Position numbers and translations under genes: made by a program. The notes beneath the pieces are model-generated. The model was not told the origin of the DNA, made no database searches, and saw only the letters and a program-made list of their open reading frames with translations. DNA of 7,846 nucleotides, taken from the NCBI GenBank assembly GCA_937934635.1, contig CALGZD010000433.1:1-7846 (forward strand), given 5' to 3'. The DNA is from an uncultured Deinococcales bacterium (lineage in GTDB: Bacteria > Deinococcota > Deinococci > Deinococcales > Trueperaceae). This document shows, piece after piece, positions 1-6,717 of this stretch (positions within the stretch are counted from its first letter, which is position 1; every line of letters begins with the position of its first letter).

Positions 1-1775
1 TAAGCAACAAGAGAATAAAAGAGCTCTTTTCTCCTTTCGCAATCTTCTGAGTTATAGGCTTCAACAAAGCACAACCCTAAAAGGAGCTTAAAAGATACTT
101 CGCTAGCATTGTTATTCGCAGAAGTAGTCTGTGAAGTGCTCGAAGCTTGGACACTTTGTTCAGACTGCCCACTATTTCGGCTGATGTACTTTGTTCGACT
201 AGCCTCAAAACTTTGTTTCGCTAAACCTTCAAGTATCGGTAGATTAAGGCTGATATCTCGAATCGTATTGTAGTGGTTGGATACCTCAGCAAGTAATTGT
301 TGCTGTGCATCAGATGTTGCTGCTCTTTGGGCTTGTGCAATGCTTTGTCTTGCAGCACGGTAGCTTTGTTCTGCATCTCTAACATCGCTTCGAACATTGG
401 CAAGTAAATTTTCATCTTCAATTGTCCAATAGCTAACGCCTGTACTACTGTTAAAGGTATCTTGAATAAGTTGGTTAAAGGCTTGCTGGACGCTTTGTAG
501 GGTTCGTTGAGAGGTAGTGACAAGATCTGCCATCTCTTGTTCTAGGCTTGCAAACTGTGGATCTAGTACCACAGGGCTTTCTGCTTGAGTGACACGATTT
601 ACGAAGCGCTCTTGACTAGCTGAAAAACTATCTAAGGCTGCTGTTTCCAATTCTTCTAAAGTGGTTTGCAGCGTTTCTATATTTTCATTTATGTTTGAGA
701 GTTCATCTAGATATTGCTTTTGTTGCTCGACTGCCGTGGCAGCATATAGTTGTGAAAGTGTTTCTTGAAAAAGACTGCTTTGATCTTGTATTTCCCGTGC
801 AGTGCTTTGCACATTCGCAAGAGCATTTTCGTTTTCTAGCGTCCAATAGCTGACACCAGTAGTATTATCAAAGGTGTTAGCTTGCAAATCACTGAAGGCT
901 TGTTCTATTCCTTCAAGGATATTCCGAGAGCGGTTTACTAATGTACTTGTAGTTTCATTGAGACTAGTTACTAGTGCCGTATCAAGACTTGTTTCAATAG
1001 ATGTCTCAACCTCTGGTTCATCAGCTAAATCTGCGCTTGTCTCAACATCTGGCTTATCAGATATTGTTTCGGTAGCTATTGTAGTAGCCGCTTCAGTAGT
1101 TATGGTGGTAGTTGCGACTGTCGCGACGCTTGAGTTTTTGATTGTTTCTTGCGATGAAGATTCCTCATTAGTCACTTCTGTAGATGTTTCCAAAGTATCG
1201 CTGTTTTGATTAGCTTGTTCAGCAGAAACACTTCGCCCATTAATATTCTGATTTGTTTGAAGTCTACTTAAACTACCAATTTTGGAATTGAGAACAGCCT
1301 CGATATCTGTCGTTTCAAAGCTTTGGCTTTTGCTAGATTTTTGCATGATGGTTACGCCGACAAATTGGGTAGCAACACTGTTTGAAAATGAATCATAAAC
1401 ACGGTAACGCACATCTTCAATGTTGAAGTCTAAGTAGTTGAGCTGTAGTGCTAGACTTTCATTTCCAATCTTTCGACTGTGATGTGAATAGTTAAATTTG
1501 TTCCAGGTGTTGTTTTTATCTTCTGGATATTCAAGTTGTATATCGTCTGGTTTACCTACACGGTACACCATATAGCTGTCGTCTTCAGCTTTAGCGATTG
1601 TCAGTGTATCGCCCGAAGGCTTAAGCACAAAGCTAATGACGACCTCTTCACTACTAAGCACTAAAGGCTCATGAGCGGTGCTACTTAGCGCGGATTGTGC
1701 ATAAGCTTGAACAACTAAAATAGAGAGTAAGCTAAGCAAAATAGTAAATAGGCGTTTTTGGTAAATCGCTATCAT
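1..1775 (-). CDS. Large exported protein with two helical repeats, partial at its C-terminus (hypothetical)
   Basis: The minus-strand frame starting with ATG at 1775 is open for 591 codons to the window edge. The last two bases read TA, so a stop may lie at the next base. Residues 1-26 form a Sec signal peptide: basic QKR, a hydrophobic core, then AYA before Q27. The mature protein is therefore probably periplasmic, surface-bound or secreted. Residues about 36-143 are a beta-rich-looking domain with MVYRVGKPDD (69-78), W91, HHSR (98-101) and YDSFS (127-131). Residues about 182-270 are a Thr/Ser/Glu-rich linker. Two homologous, probably helical units follow (281-395 and 420-534), each with SYWT(L/I)E. 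The tail is Ser/Gln/Asn-rich and ends in a segment with C569 and C579, the only cysteines seen. A TAAGGA Shine-Dalgarno sits 4 nt before the start. An in-frame ATG at 1802 has no comparable site and would spoil the signal peptide. It is a clear paralogue of the gene at 1933-2973. No function recognised. Confidence 0.85.
   Translation of the reverse strand, partial: MIAIYQKRLFTILLSLLSILVVQAYAQSALSSTAHEPLVLSSEEVVISFVLKPSGDTLTIAKAEDDSYMVYRVGKPDDIQLEYPEDKNNTWNKFNYSHHSRKIGNESLALQLNYLDFNIEDVRYRVYDSFSNSVATQFVGVTIMQKSSKSQSFETTDIEAVLNSKIGSLSRLQTNQNINGRSVSAEQANQNSDTLETSTEVTNEESSSQETIKNSSVATVATTTITTEAATTIATETISDKPDVETSADLADEPEVETSIETSLDTALVTSLNETTSTLVNRSRNILEGIEQAFSDLQANTFDNTTGVSYWTLENENALANVQSTAREIQDQSSLFQETLSQLYAATAVEQQKQYLDELSNINENIETLQTTLEELETAALDSFSASQERFVNRVTQAESPVVLDPQFASLEQEMADLVTTSQRTLQSVQQAFNQLIQDTFNSSTGVSYWTIEDENLLANVRSDVRDAEQSYRAARQSIAQAQRAATSDAQQQLLAEVSNHYNTIRDISLNLPILEGLAKQSFEASRTKYISRNSGQSEQSVQASSTSQTTSANNNASEVSFKLLLGLCFVEAYNSEDCERRKELFYSLVA
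174..935 (-). repeat. Two protein-level repeat units (SYWT[L/I]E helical domain) inside the large exported protein
   Basis: Unit 1 covers residues 281-395 (nt 591-935) and unit 2 covers residues 420-534 (nt 174-518). Their key tryptophans W311 and W450 are 139 residues apart. Shared features in order are L..(I/V)(E/Q)QAF..L, then TF(D/N)..TGVSYWT(L/I)E(N/D)EN.L.NV.S, a Gln/Ala-rich stretch, and S(F)..S....(V/I).R near the end. The spacing of hydrophobic residues and the richness in Gln, Glu, Ala and Ser suggest long helices, possibly coiled coil. A third copy is residues 219-331 of the neighbouring paralogue, around W247. The copies are well diverged at DNA level, so the duplication is not recent. 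Confidence 0.75.
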
Positions 1776-1844
1776 GCTGTCCTTAAAATAAATGTTTTGC
1801 ATTTCGGATTTCTTACTGATGCTTATTACAGGTTTGTTACCCCT

Positions 1845-1874
1845 ATAATACTAGGCAAAGTGTCCAGAGTGCAA
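1845..1874 (-). promoter_or_regulatory. Possible promoter of the large exported protein gene
   Basis: On the minus strand TTGCAC (1869-1874) and TATTAT (1845-1850) are separated by 18 bp. This would start transcription about 60 nt before the ATG at 1775. The -10 matches the sigma-70 consensus at 5 of 6 positions and the -35 at only 3 of 6. It begins in the last T residues of the upstream gene's terminator, which fits a new transcript starting just after that terminator. It is a weak call based on pattern only. Confidence 0.3.
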
Positions 1875-1907
1875 AAAAAATGAGCCTCAAAAACTCATAG
1901 AGGCTCA
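1873..1907 (-). terminator. Intrinsic terminator after the small exported protein gene
   Basis: Read on the minus strand, TGAGCCTC (1900-1907) pairs perfectly with GAGGCTCA (1881-1888) across an 11-nt loop. It is followed at once by eight T residues (1873-1880). The stem begins 25 nt after the stop codon of the gene at 1933-2973. This is a textbook Rho-independent terminator and implies that the downstream paralogue is transcribed mainly from its own promoter. Confidence 0.9.
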
Positions 1908-1932
1908 ATTATAAACTCATAATGCTTGTAAA

Positions 1933-2973
1933 TTAGGTACTATCTTGAGCATTAGTATCATCATCGTTTGAGTTGTTTTGAAAGTTACGAATATAAACGT
2001 TTCTACTTTCGTCAAAGCTGGTTATGGCGGTGGTTTCGAGCAGCTCGAGCTCTTCGCTAAGCACCTTCATGCTTTCAGAATAAGCGGATATATCTTTAAG
2101 ATATTGGTCCTTTGATTCTAAAGCATTTGCATTCTCAAACTGAGTAACAAGTTGTTGCACTGCCTGTTCATTACTCAAGATTCTTTGCACTTGTGAGCGG
2201 ACATTTTCTAGCGCTGCCTCATTTTCTAGTGTCCAGTAAGCTATATTCGTTTGAGGATTGATAGTGTCAAATCTTAATTGGTCAAAGGCACTTTCAACTC
2301 GATTTAACGTTTGTCCCGCCACGGCTATATAGTTTGCGATATCTGTATTGGCAGTATTTAAGTCTTGTTCTAGTGCCACCAAAGCAACCGAACTTTGAAG
2401 AAATCGTGTTAGTTCACTTGTTTTACCAGCTACTGAAGGCACTTTTGTCAAAAATGCCGATTGTGATTTGATTTTTTTAGATTTTAGACGAAGCTGGCTA
2501 AGATTGCCAAGTTTTTCTTGTGAAGCTGCTTCGAGATTGGTTTGTGTTCCAGCACTTTCATTGATTACTGTTGCACCGATGAAGCTTTTAATAAATTCTT
2601 CAGAAAAAGAATCATGAACGATATATCTTAAATCACCTATTGTAAAGTCTAAGAATTGAATGTCAAGTAGTGCGTGAGCATCTCCGACAGCTCTGGAATG
2701 ATGGTTAAAAGTAAACTCATCCCAAGAATCTTCTGTTTTTGCTGGATATTCAATTTCGATATTGTCTGGCTTGCCAAATCTGTAAACAATATAGTTATCA
2801 TCTTCTGCAGTAGCAATAGTAAAAATCTTTTCTGAATTTTCTACAACAAAACTGATAAGTACAGTTTCATTGGCTTCTATCAAAGGTTGATGATCTGACT
2901 CTTGTGAATGGCTAAATGAAAATAAGGTAGCTAAAACAGCAATAAAAATAACAAAATAACACCTACTAAACAT
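1933..2973 (-). CDS. Small exported paralogue with one helical domain (hypothetical)
   Basis: The product is 346 aa. It has a Sec signal peptide (residues 1 to about 23, hydrophobic core then SFSHS before QE), so it is probably exported. Residues about 29-137 match the N-terminal domain of the large neighbour: AEDDNYIVYRFGKPDN (57-71 region), W84, HHSR (91-94) and HDSFSEEF (120-127). A basic Lys/Ser linker (about 158-190) leads to a predicted helical domain (219-331) with AYWTLENE (246-253). The C-terminus is an acidic, Asn/Asp-rich tail. The only cysteine, C5, lies in the signal peptide, so the mature form has none. The start is supported by AAGGGAG 8 nt upstream. A strong terminator follows the stop. 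The gene is probably the ancestral single-domain form, or a reduced copy, of the gene at 1-1775. The N-terminal domain recalls conserved hypothetical proteins with a VYRFG core, but I cannot name the family. No enzymatic motif is visible; a binding, adhesion or envelope role is only a guess. Confidence 0.85.
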   Translation of the reverse strand: MFSRCYFVIFIAVLATLFSFSHSQESDHQPLIEANETVLISFVVENSEKIFTIATAEDDNYIVYRFGKPDNIEIEYPAKTEDSWDEFTFNHHSRAVGDAHALLDIQFLDFTIGDLRYIVHDSFSEEFIKSFIGATVINESAGTQTNLEAASQEKLGNLSQLRLKSKKIKSQSAFLTKVPSVAGKTSELTRFLQSSVALVALEQDLNTANTDIANYIAVAGQTLNRVESAFDQLRFDTINPQTNIAYWTLENEAALENVRSQVQRILSNEQAVQQLVTQFENANALESKDQYLKDISAYSESMKVLSEELELLETTAITSFDESRNVYIRNFQNNSNDDDTNAQDST

Positions 2974-2999
2974 CTCTATTTCTCCCTTATAAAGTGTTA

Positions 3000-3027
3000 G
3001 TTATAGCAATTCCACGATTAACTGCAA
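3000..3027 (-). promoter_or_regulatory. Possible outward promoter at the end of the repeat element, driving the small exported gene
   Basis: On the minus strand TTGCAG (3022-3027) and TATAAC (3000-3005) are 16 bp apart. The expected start near 2993 gives a leader of about 20 nt that still contains the AAGGGAG ribosome site. The -35 lies inside the terminal hairpin of the 101-bp element. The -10 is formed across the element's end and its flank. The equivalent end of the second copy reads TTGCAG, 16 bp, TATATG, so the layout is kept. This is pattern-based only. Confidence 0.35.
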
Positions 3028-3104
3028 CAGCAGTTAATTGGCGAGCTTCGTAACGAGTAAGAACTAACTCACTTAGTGTGTACAGTTGTTACGTGGAAAC
3101 GCTA
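3004..3104 (+). repeat. MITE-like 101-bp element, copy 1
   Basis: The element is bounded by imperfect terminal inverted repeats, TAGCAATTCCACG (3004-3016) and CGTGGAAACGCTA (3092-3104), which match at 11 of 13 positions. Inside is a perfect hairpin with 9-bp arms, ATTAACTGC (3017-3025) and GCAGTTAAT (3030-3038), with loop AACA. It is about 90% identical, in inverted orientation, to 4785-4884. It has no coding capacity, which suits a non-autonomous mobile or structured repeat. No convincing target-site duplication is seen. It lies about 30 bp upstream of the small exported gene's start. The rest of this gap (3105-3249) shows nothing I can support, and rimO has no clear terminator there. Confidence 0.8.
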
Positions 3105-3249
3105 TCAAATAACAACTAAACAACTATAACACTTAAAATGATATGAGAGCTAATTGATTAAAACATTAAAACAACTGGTGTTTCTATGTTTTATTGAAGA
3201 ATGTAGAGCAGATAGATGGTGTTTTAAAAACAAAGTTTAAGCAAAGGAT

Positions 3250-4608
3250 TTAGGTGAAACTTAAAACATTAGGCTTCCAAATAACTGTGCCAACTTGTTC
3301 ACCATAAAGGTCATAAGCATCATTCTTAGTGATTTTGACTTTGACAATGTCACCAATTTTAGTTGTGCCGTCGCTAGTTACAAAAACAGTACCGTCAATG
3401 CCAGGTGCATCCCCTTTACTCCGACCAATCAAGTCACCGGGAAAGTCACCATAGTCATCGATAATGACTTCTATGTCAGTACCAACTTTTGTAGCAAGAC
3501 GCTGTTCACTAATTGACTGTTGATGCTCCATTAGACGATTATAGCGTTCTTGTTTGACTTCTTCAGCTACCTTATCAGGTAAATCATTGGCAACAGCACC
3601 ATCAACTTCGCTATAGGTAAATGCACCCAAGCGGTCAATCTGTGCTTCTGTAAGGAAGTCTAATAGTTGCTGAAAGTCATCTTCTGTTTCACCTGGGAAA
3701 CCGACAATAAAGGTTGAGCGCAAGGTTAGCTCTGGGCAAATCTCACGCCACGCTTTGATGGTTTCAAGTTGCTTTTCAGCAGTGCCAGGTCTACGCATGG
3801 CACGTAGAATTTTTGGACTAGCGTGTTGTAAAGGCACATCTAAGTAGGGGAGAAGTTTACCTTCTGCCATCAGTGGTATAAGCTTGCGAACATGTGGATA
3901 AGGATAGACATAGTGCAATCTTACCCAAGCACCCATTTCAGCAAGTCCTGTGACGAGTGGTACAAGATGTGCCTCGATTTGCTTATCTTGAAAGTCTGTT
4001 TCTCTGTGGCGAATGTCAACACCGTAAGCACTGCTATCTTGAGCAATTACTAATAGCTCTTTTGTGCCAGATGCCACAAGACGATAAGCTTCGTACAAGA
4101 TATCACTGGCATCTCTAGAAACTTGTAATCCACGCATTTGTGGAATGATGCAAAAACTGCACTTGTGGTTACAGCCTTCAGCAATCTTTAAATAGGAATA
4201 ATGTTTCGGAGTGAGTTTTATGCCCTGTGGTGGTACAGGAATCAACTGTGTGTGTGGGTCAAGGTCAGGTGGCAATTCTTTGTGGACTGCGTCCATCACC
4301 CCATCAACATCTTCGTGTCCAGTAATGGCTAAAACCTTTGGATGTCGTTCTAAAATTTCATCTGGACGTTCACCAAGACAGCCAGTCACTACAACTTTGC
4401 CTGTTGATTCTAAAGCTTCGCCGATAGCATCCAAAGATTCTTCAACAGCAGGTGTTATAAAGCCACAGGTATTAACAACAACAACATCAGCCTCATCGTA
4501 ACTCGGCACGATGTTATAGCCTTCGGCACGCAATTGCGTAAGGATGCGCTCACTGTCAACCAGTGCTTTTGGACAACCTAGTGAAACAAAACCAACTTTT
4601 CCAGACAT
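3250..4608 (-). CDS. rimO: Ribosomal protein S12 methylthiotransferase RimO
   Basis: RimO is a cytoplasmic radical-SAM enzyme that adds a methylthio group to the beta-carbon of a conserved aspartate in ribosomal protein S12 (Asp89 in E. coli). It uses two [4Fe-4S] clusters. The product is 452 aa, close to the usual length of about 440. The N-terminal UPF0004 domain carries cluster cysteines C12 (LGCPK), C48 (NTCGF) and C77 (TGCLGE). The radical-SAM domain carries CNHKCSFC (C146, C150, C153). The C-terminal TRAM domain is residues about 376-447. The opening [19 protein letters not shown] and the LHYVYPYPH block identify RimO rather than its tRNA-modifying relative MiaB. The segment after the radical-SAM cysteines reads QMRG where SMRG is usual. 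The start at 4608 fits the family N-terminus, although the ribosome site (AGAAAG) is weak. A possible -10, TAAAAT (4626-4631), lies close upstream. The gene stands alone, with repeat elements on both sides. Confidence 0.97.
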   Translation of the reverse strand: MSGKVGFVSLGCPKALVDSERILTQLRAEGYNIVPSYDEADVVVVNTCGFITPAVEESLDAIGEALESTGKVVVTGCLGERPDEILERHPKVLAITGHEDVDGVMDAVHKELPPDLDPHTQLIPVPPQGIKLTPKHYSYLKIAEGCNHKCSFCIIPQMRGLQVSRDASDILYEAYRLVASGTKELLVIAQDSSAYGVDIRHRETDFQDKQIEAHLVPLVTGLAEMGAWVRLHYVYPYPHVRKLIPLMAEGKLLPYLDVPLQHASPKILRAMRRPGTAEKQLETIKAWREICPELTLRSTFIVGFPGETEDDFQQLLDFLTEAQIDRLGAFTYSEVDGAVANDLPDKVAEEVKQERYNRLMEHQQSISEQRLATKVGTDIEVIIDDYGDFPGDLIGRSKGDAPGIDGTVFVTSDGTTKIGDIVKVKITKNDAYDLYGEQVGTVIWKPNVLSFT

Positions 4609-4638
4609 AAACTACTTTCTAAACTATTTTAAATAATT

Positions 4639-4673
4639 GCCCTCCCTTTGAAAAAGGGGGTTAGGGGGGATTT
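4639..4673. repeat. GC-rich hairpin repeat (CCCTCCCTTTG...GGGGGTTAGGGGGG type)
   Basis: This is a sharply GC-skewed stretch in an AT-rich gap. CCCTTT (4645 onward) can pair with AAAGGG across GAA, and the flanking C and G runs extend the fold, with a second G-run (TTAGGGGGG) able to compete. The form closely resembles intergenic repeats of the type AATCCCCCCTAACCCCC...AAAGGGGG, which I recall as dispersed in many bacterial genomes. It sits 30 bp upstream of the rimO start and so would lie in or near its leader or promoter. Only one copy is in the window. Confidence 0.55.
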
Positions 4674-4724
4674 GCTTTTTGCTTGTAATCCCAAGCAAAG
4701 TAAATAATCTCTTAGGTCAAAAAA

Positions 4725-4747
4725 CCGTAGGATGGGCTATGCCCATC
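4725..4747 (+). repeat. REP-like 23-bp hairpin, copy 1
   Basis: CCGTAG is followed by a perfect 7-bp stem, GATGGGC (4731-4737) and GCCCATC (4741-4747), with a 3-nt loop TAT. A second copy in inverted orientation is at 4921-4943. It differs at two positions that pair with each other, which keeps the stem. A conserved short head plus a hairpin is the usual form of REP sequences, which are mobilised by RAYT transposases. No such transposase is in this window. Confidence 0.7.
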
Positions 4748-4784
4748 GCTTTTTGTAAAGTATAAAATCAATTTTTCTTAATAT

Positions 4785-4884
4785 TAGCGTTTCCACGTAA
4801 CAACTGTACACACTAAGTGAGTTAATTCTTACTCGCACTCCGCTCGCCGATTCACTGCTGTTGCAGTGAATCGTGGAACTGCTA
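4785..4884 (-). repeat. MITE-like 100-bp element, copy 2 (inverted relative to copy 1)
   Basis: On the plus strand it starts TAGCGTTTCCACG (4785-4797) and ends CGTGGAACTGCTA (4872-4884), an inverted repeat like that of copy 1. Its reverse complement aligns with 3004-3104 along the full length at about 90% identity, with one indel and most differences in a short central patch. The internal hairpin has 11-bp arms (4848-4858 and 4863-4873) with loop TGTT. Relative to copy 1, an A-T pair has become C-G and a G-T wobble has become G-C. It lies between the rimO start and the ilvD stop and is bracketed by the two REP-like hairpins. Confidence 0.8.
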
Positions 4885-4920
4885 TATGTAAACAAAACGA
4901 TATTTTATGAAAATTCAATT

Positions 4921-4943
4921 GGTGGGCATAGCCCACCCTACGG
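4921..4943 (-). repeat. REP-like 23-bp hairpin, copy 2
   Basis: GGTGGGC (4921-4927) pairs with GCCCACC (4931-4937) across ATA, followed by CTACGG. Its reverse complement is identical to the repeat at 4725-4747 apart from one covarying base pair (G-C in place of A-T). The two copies form an inverted pair around the 100-bp element. Confidence 0.7.
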
Positions 4944-4968
4944 AATTAAGGGAATTAAGGGAATTAAG
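4942..4968. repeat. Three tandem copies of GGAATTAAG
   Basis: The 9-mer GGAATTAAG is repeated perfectly three times, starting within the last bases of the REP-like hairpin at 4921-4943. A 9-bp unit of this kind could change copy number by replication slippage. It is intergenic, so no reading frame would be affected. Confidence 0.8.
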
Positions 4969-4980
4969 CTATTTAGTCAA

Positions 4981-5030
4981 GCAGTTTTGGCGTTCTTTGC
5001 CAAAACTGCAAGCCTGAGCGCAGCGAAGGC
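4981..5030. repeat. Strong hairpin plus GCCTGAGCGCAGCGAAGGC motif downstream of ilvD
   Basis: GCAGTTTTGGC (4981-4991) and GCCAAAACTGC (4999-5009) form a perfect 11-bp stem with a 7-nt loop. Directly after it, 5012-5030 has the REP-like form GCCT...AGGC around GAGCGCAGCGA. The whole lies immediately after the ilvD stop codon on the minus strand. No T-run follows the stem on that strand, so it is not a standard intrinsic terminator. It could still stabilise the 3' end of the ilvD transcript, or simply be another dispersed repeat. Confidence 0.6.
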
Positions 5031-5031
5031 A

Positions 5032-6717
5032 TTAGTCAGTCACTGCACCTGTTGATGCACTAGATACCAACTTGGCGTACTTAGACATAACTCCACTTGT
5101 GTAACGTGGTGCAGGTGCTTTCCAGCTTTTACGACGCTCTTCTAATTCTTCATCGCTGATATTCACTTGAATCAAGTTCTTTTCAGCATCGATGGTGATG
5201 CTGTCACCTTCATTAACGAGTGCAATTGGTCCACCAACATAAGCTTCAGGTGCAACGTGACCAACGACTAAACCGTAGGTACCACCTGAAAAACGTCCGT
5301 CAGTTATAAGCCCAACTTTATCGCCTAAACCTTTACCTATAATGGCACTGGTCGGCGACAAAAACTCACGCATACCTGGACCACCTTTTGGACCTTCGTA
5401 GCGGATGATAATCACATCGCCTTCTTTGATGTCATCTTCCATGATTGCTTCCATAGATGCTTCTTCAGATTCGAATACTCTGGCAGGACCTGTGATGCTA
5501 GTGCGTTTAAGACCACTTGTTTTTGCAACACAACCATCTGGTGCTAAGTTGCCTTTCAAAATCGCTAAGTGACCTTCTGGATATTTAGGCTGGTCAAAAG
5601 GAAGAATAACGTCTTGCTCCATGGTCGGGAAATCAGGGATTTCAGCGAGGTTTTCTGCAATGGTTTTTCCTGTTACAGTCATGCAGTCGCCATGTAAAAG
5701 ACCTTCGTTGAGGAGCATTTTCATAACTTGTGGTGTGCCACCGACTTCGTGTAAATCAGTTGCAACATATTTTCCACTTGGTTTGAGGTCAGTAAAGTGT
5801 GGAATTTTTTTGCGGATGTCTTCGAAGTCATCAATGCTAAGTTCAACATTGCAAGCATGAGCGATTGCTAGCATATGTAGAACTGCGTTTGTTGAACCAC
5901 CCATAGCCATGATCACCGCAATAGCATTTTCAAAAGCCTTACGGGTCATGATTTGGTGTGAGGTGATGCCTTTTTTAATTAGTTCAACAAGTGCTTCACC
6001 GCTTGCAGCAGCACTATCTGCTTTTTCTGAATCTATAGCAGACATGGTTGAGGAATAAGGAAGACTCATGCCCATAGCTTCGATTGCGCTTGACATGGTG
6101 TTGGCGGTATACATACCACCGCAAGAGCCTGCACCTGGGCAAGATGCTTTTTCAATTGCTTCGAAGGTCTCTAGTGGAATACGTCCAGCATTGTATTCAC
6201 CGACAGCTTCGAAAATACTGACAATGGTTAAGTCTTTGCCATCATGCTGACCTGGTTTAATTGTACCACCGTAGACAAAGATGCTTGGCAGGTCTAACCT
6301 TGCGAGGGCAATCATTGCACCTGGCATGTTTTTGTCACAACCACCAACTGCGATGATACCGTCCATGGATTGACCACGACAGACTGTTTCGATTGAATCT
6401 GCGATGACTTCACGGCTAATGAGTGAGCATTTCATGCCTTCAGTACCCATGCTGATACCATCTGAAATAGTGATTGTACCGAACATCTGTGGCATACCAC
6501 CTGCTGCTTTAATAGCATCATTGGCACGGTCAGATAAATTGCCTAGACCTGAGTTACAAGGAGTAATGGTGCTGTGACCGTTCGCAACACCAATAATTGG
6601 TTTACCGAAATCTTCATCTGTAAACCCCACAGCACGAAGCATGGCACGGTTTGGTGCACGGTTATTACCTTCGGTAACGATACGACTATTTTTATTGAGT
6701 GGATTAGAATCGCTCAT
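5032..6717 (-). CDS. ilvD: Dihydroxy-acid dehydratase IlvD, short [2Fe-2S] type
   Basis: IlvD dehydrates 2,3-dihydroxy-isovalerate and 2,3-dihydroxy-3-methylvalerate to the 2-keto acids that lead to valine, leucine and isoleucine (and pantothenate). It acts in the cytoplasm. The product is 561 aa. Expected cluster ligands are present: C54 (TPCNSGLG), C127 (GGCDKNMPG) and C199 ([14 protein letters not shown]). K129, the family's carbamylated metal-ligand lysine, is also present. S477 in GRFSGGTYG corresponds to the proposed catalytic serine. The length and the TPCNSG block place it with the plant, cyanobacterial and archaeal [2Fe-2S] form, not the longer enzyme of about 616 aa found in E. coli. 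The start is supported by GGAGGA a few bases upstream. No other ilv genes are adjacent and no leader-peptide attenuator is visible. A palindrome 58 bp upstream of the start is a possible control site. The gene is complete. Confidence 0.97.
   Translation of the reverse strand: MSDSNPLNKNSRIVTEGNNRAPNRAMLRAVGFTDEDFGKPIIGVANGHSTITPCNSGLGNLSDRANDAIKAAGGMPQMFGTITISDGISMGTEGMKCSLISREVIADSIETVCRGQSMDGIIAVGGCDKNMPGAMIALARLDLPSIFVYGGTIKPGQHDGKDLTIVSIFEAVGEYNAGRIPLETFEAIEKASCPGAGSCGGMYTANTMSSAIEAMGMSLPYSSTMSAIDSEKADSAAASGEALVELIKKGITSHQIMTRKAFENAIAVIMAMGGSTNAVLHMLAIAHACNVELSIDDFEDIRKKIPHFTDLKPSGKYVATDLHEVGGTPQVMKMLLNEGLLHGDCMTVTGKTIAENLAEIPDFPTMEQDVILPFDQPKYPEGHLAILKGNLAPDGCVAKTSGLKRTSITGPARVFESEEASMEAIMEDDIKEGDVIIIRYEGPKGGPGMREFLSPTSAIIGKGLGDKVGLITDGRFSGGTYGLVVGHVAPEAYVGGPIALVNEGDSITIDAEKNLIQVNISDEELEERRKSWKAPAPRYTSGVMSKYAKLVSSASTGAVTD

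Noticed and set aside
221..523. Minus-strand open frame of 100 codons in a second frame
   Set aside because: It overlaps the 591-codon frame, which has a signal peptide and internal repeats shared with a paralogue. This is a shadow frame.
874..1209. Plus-strand open frame of 111 codons, Ser/Val-rich
   Set aside because: It lies wholly inside the well-supported minus-strand gene at 1-1775, opposite the Thr/Ser/Glu linker whose simple composition keeps the other strand open. It has no homology-like features.
1776..1802. Alternative in-frame start ATG at 1802 for the large exported protein
   Set aside because: It would add nine polar residues before the signal peptide and lacks a good ribosome site. 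The ATG at 1775 has TAAGGA just upstream.
3004..4884. Composite transposon or CRISPR array
   Set aside because: Only two copies are present, they are far apart and inverted, no transposase lies between them, and there is no regular spacer structure.
4981..5009. Intrinsic terminator for ilvD
   Set aside because: The stem is strong, but on the minus strand it is followed by TTGACTAAATAG, without a T-run. It was kept only as a hairpin repeat.
4873..5055. Plus-strand open frame of 60 codons
   Set aside because: It is made of the end of the 100-bp element, a REP-like hairpin, the triple 9-mer (giving a GIK GIK GIK-like repeat) and the end of ilvD. There is no sign of coding selection.
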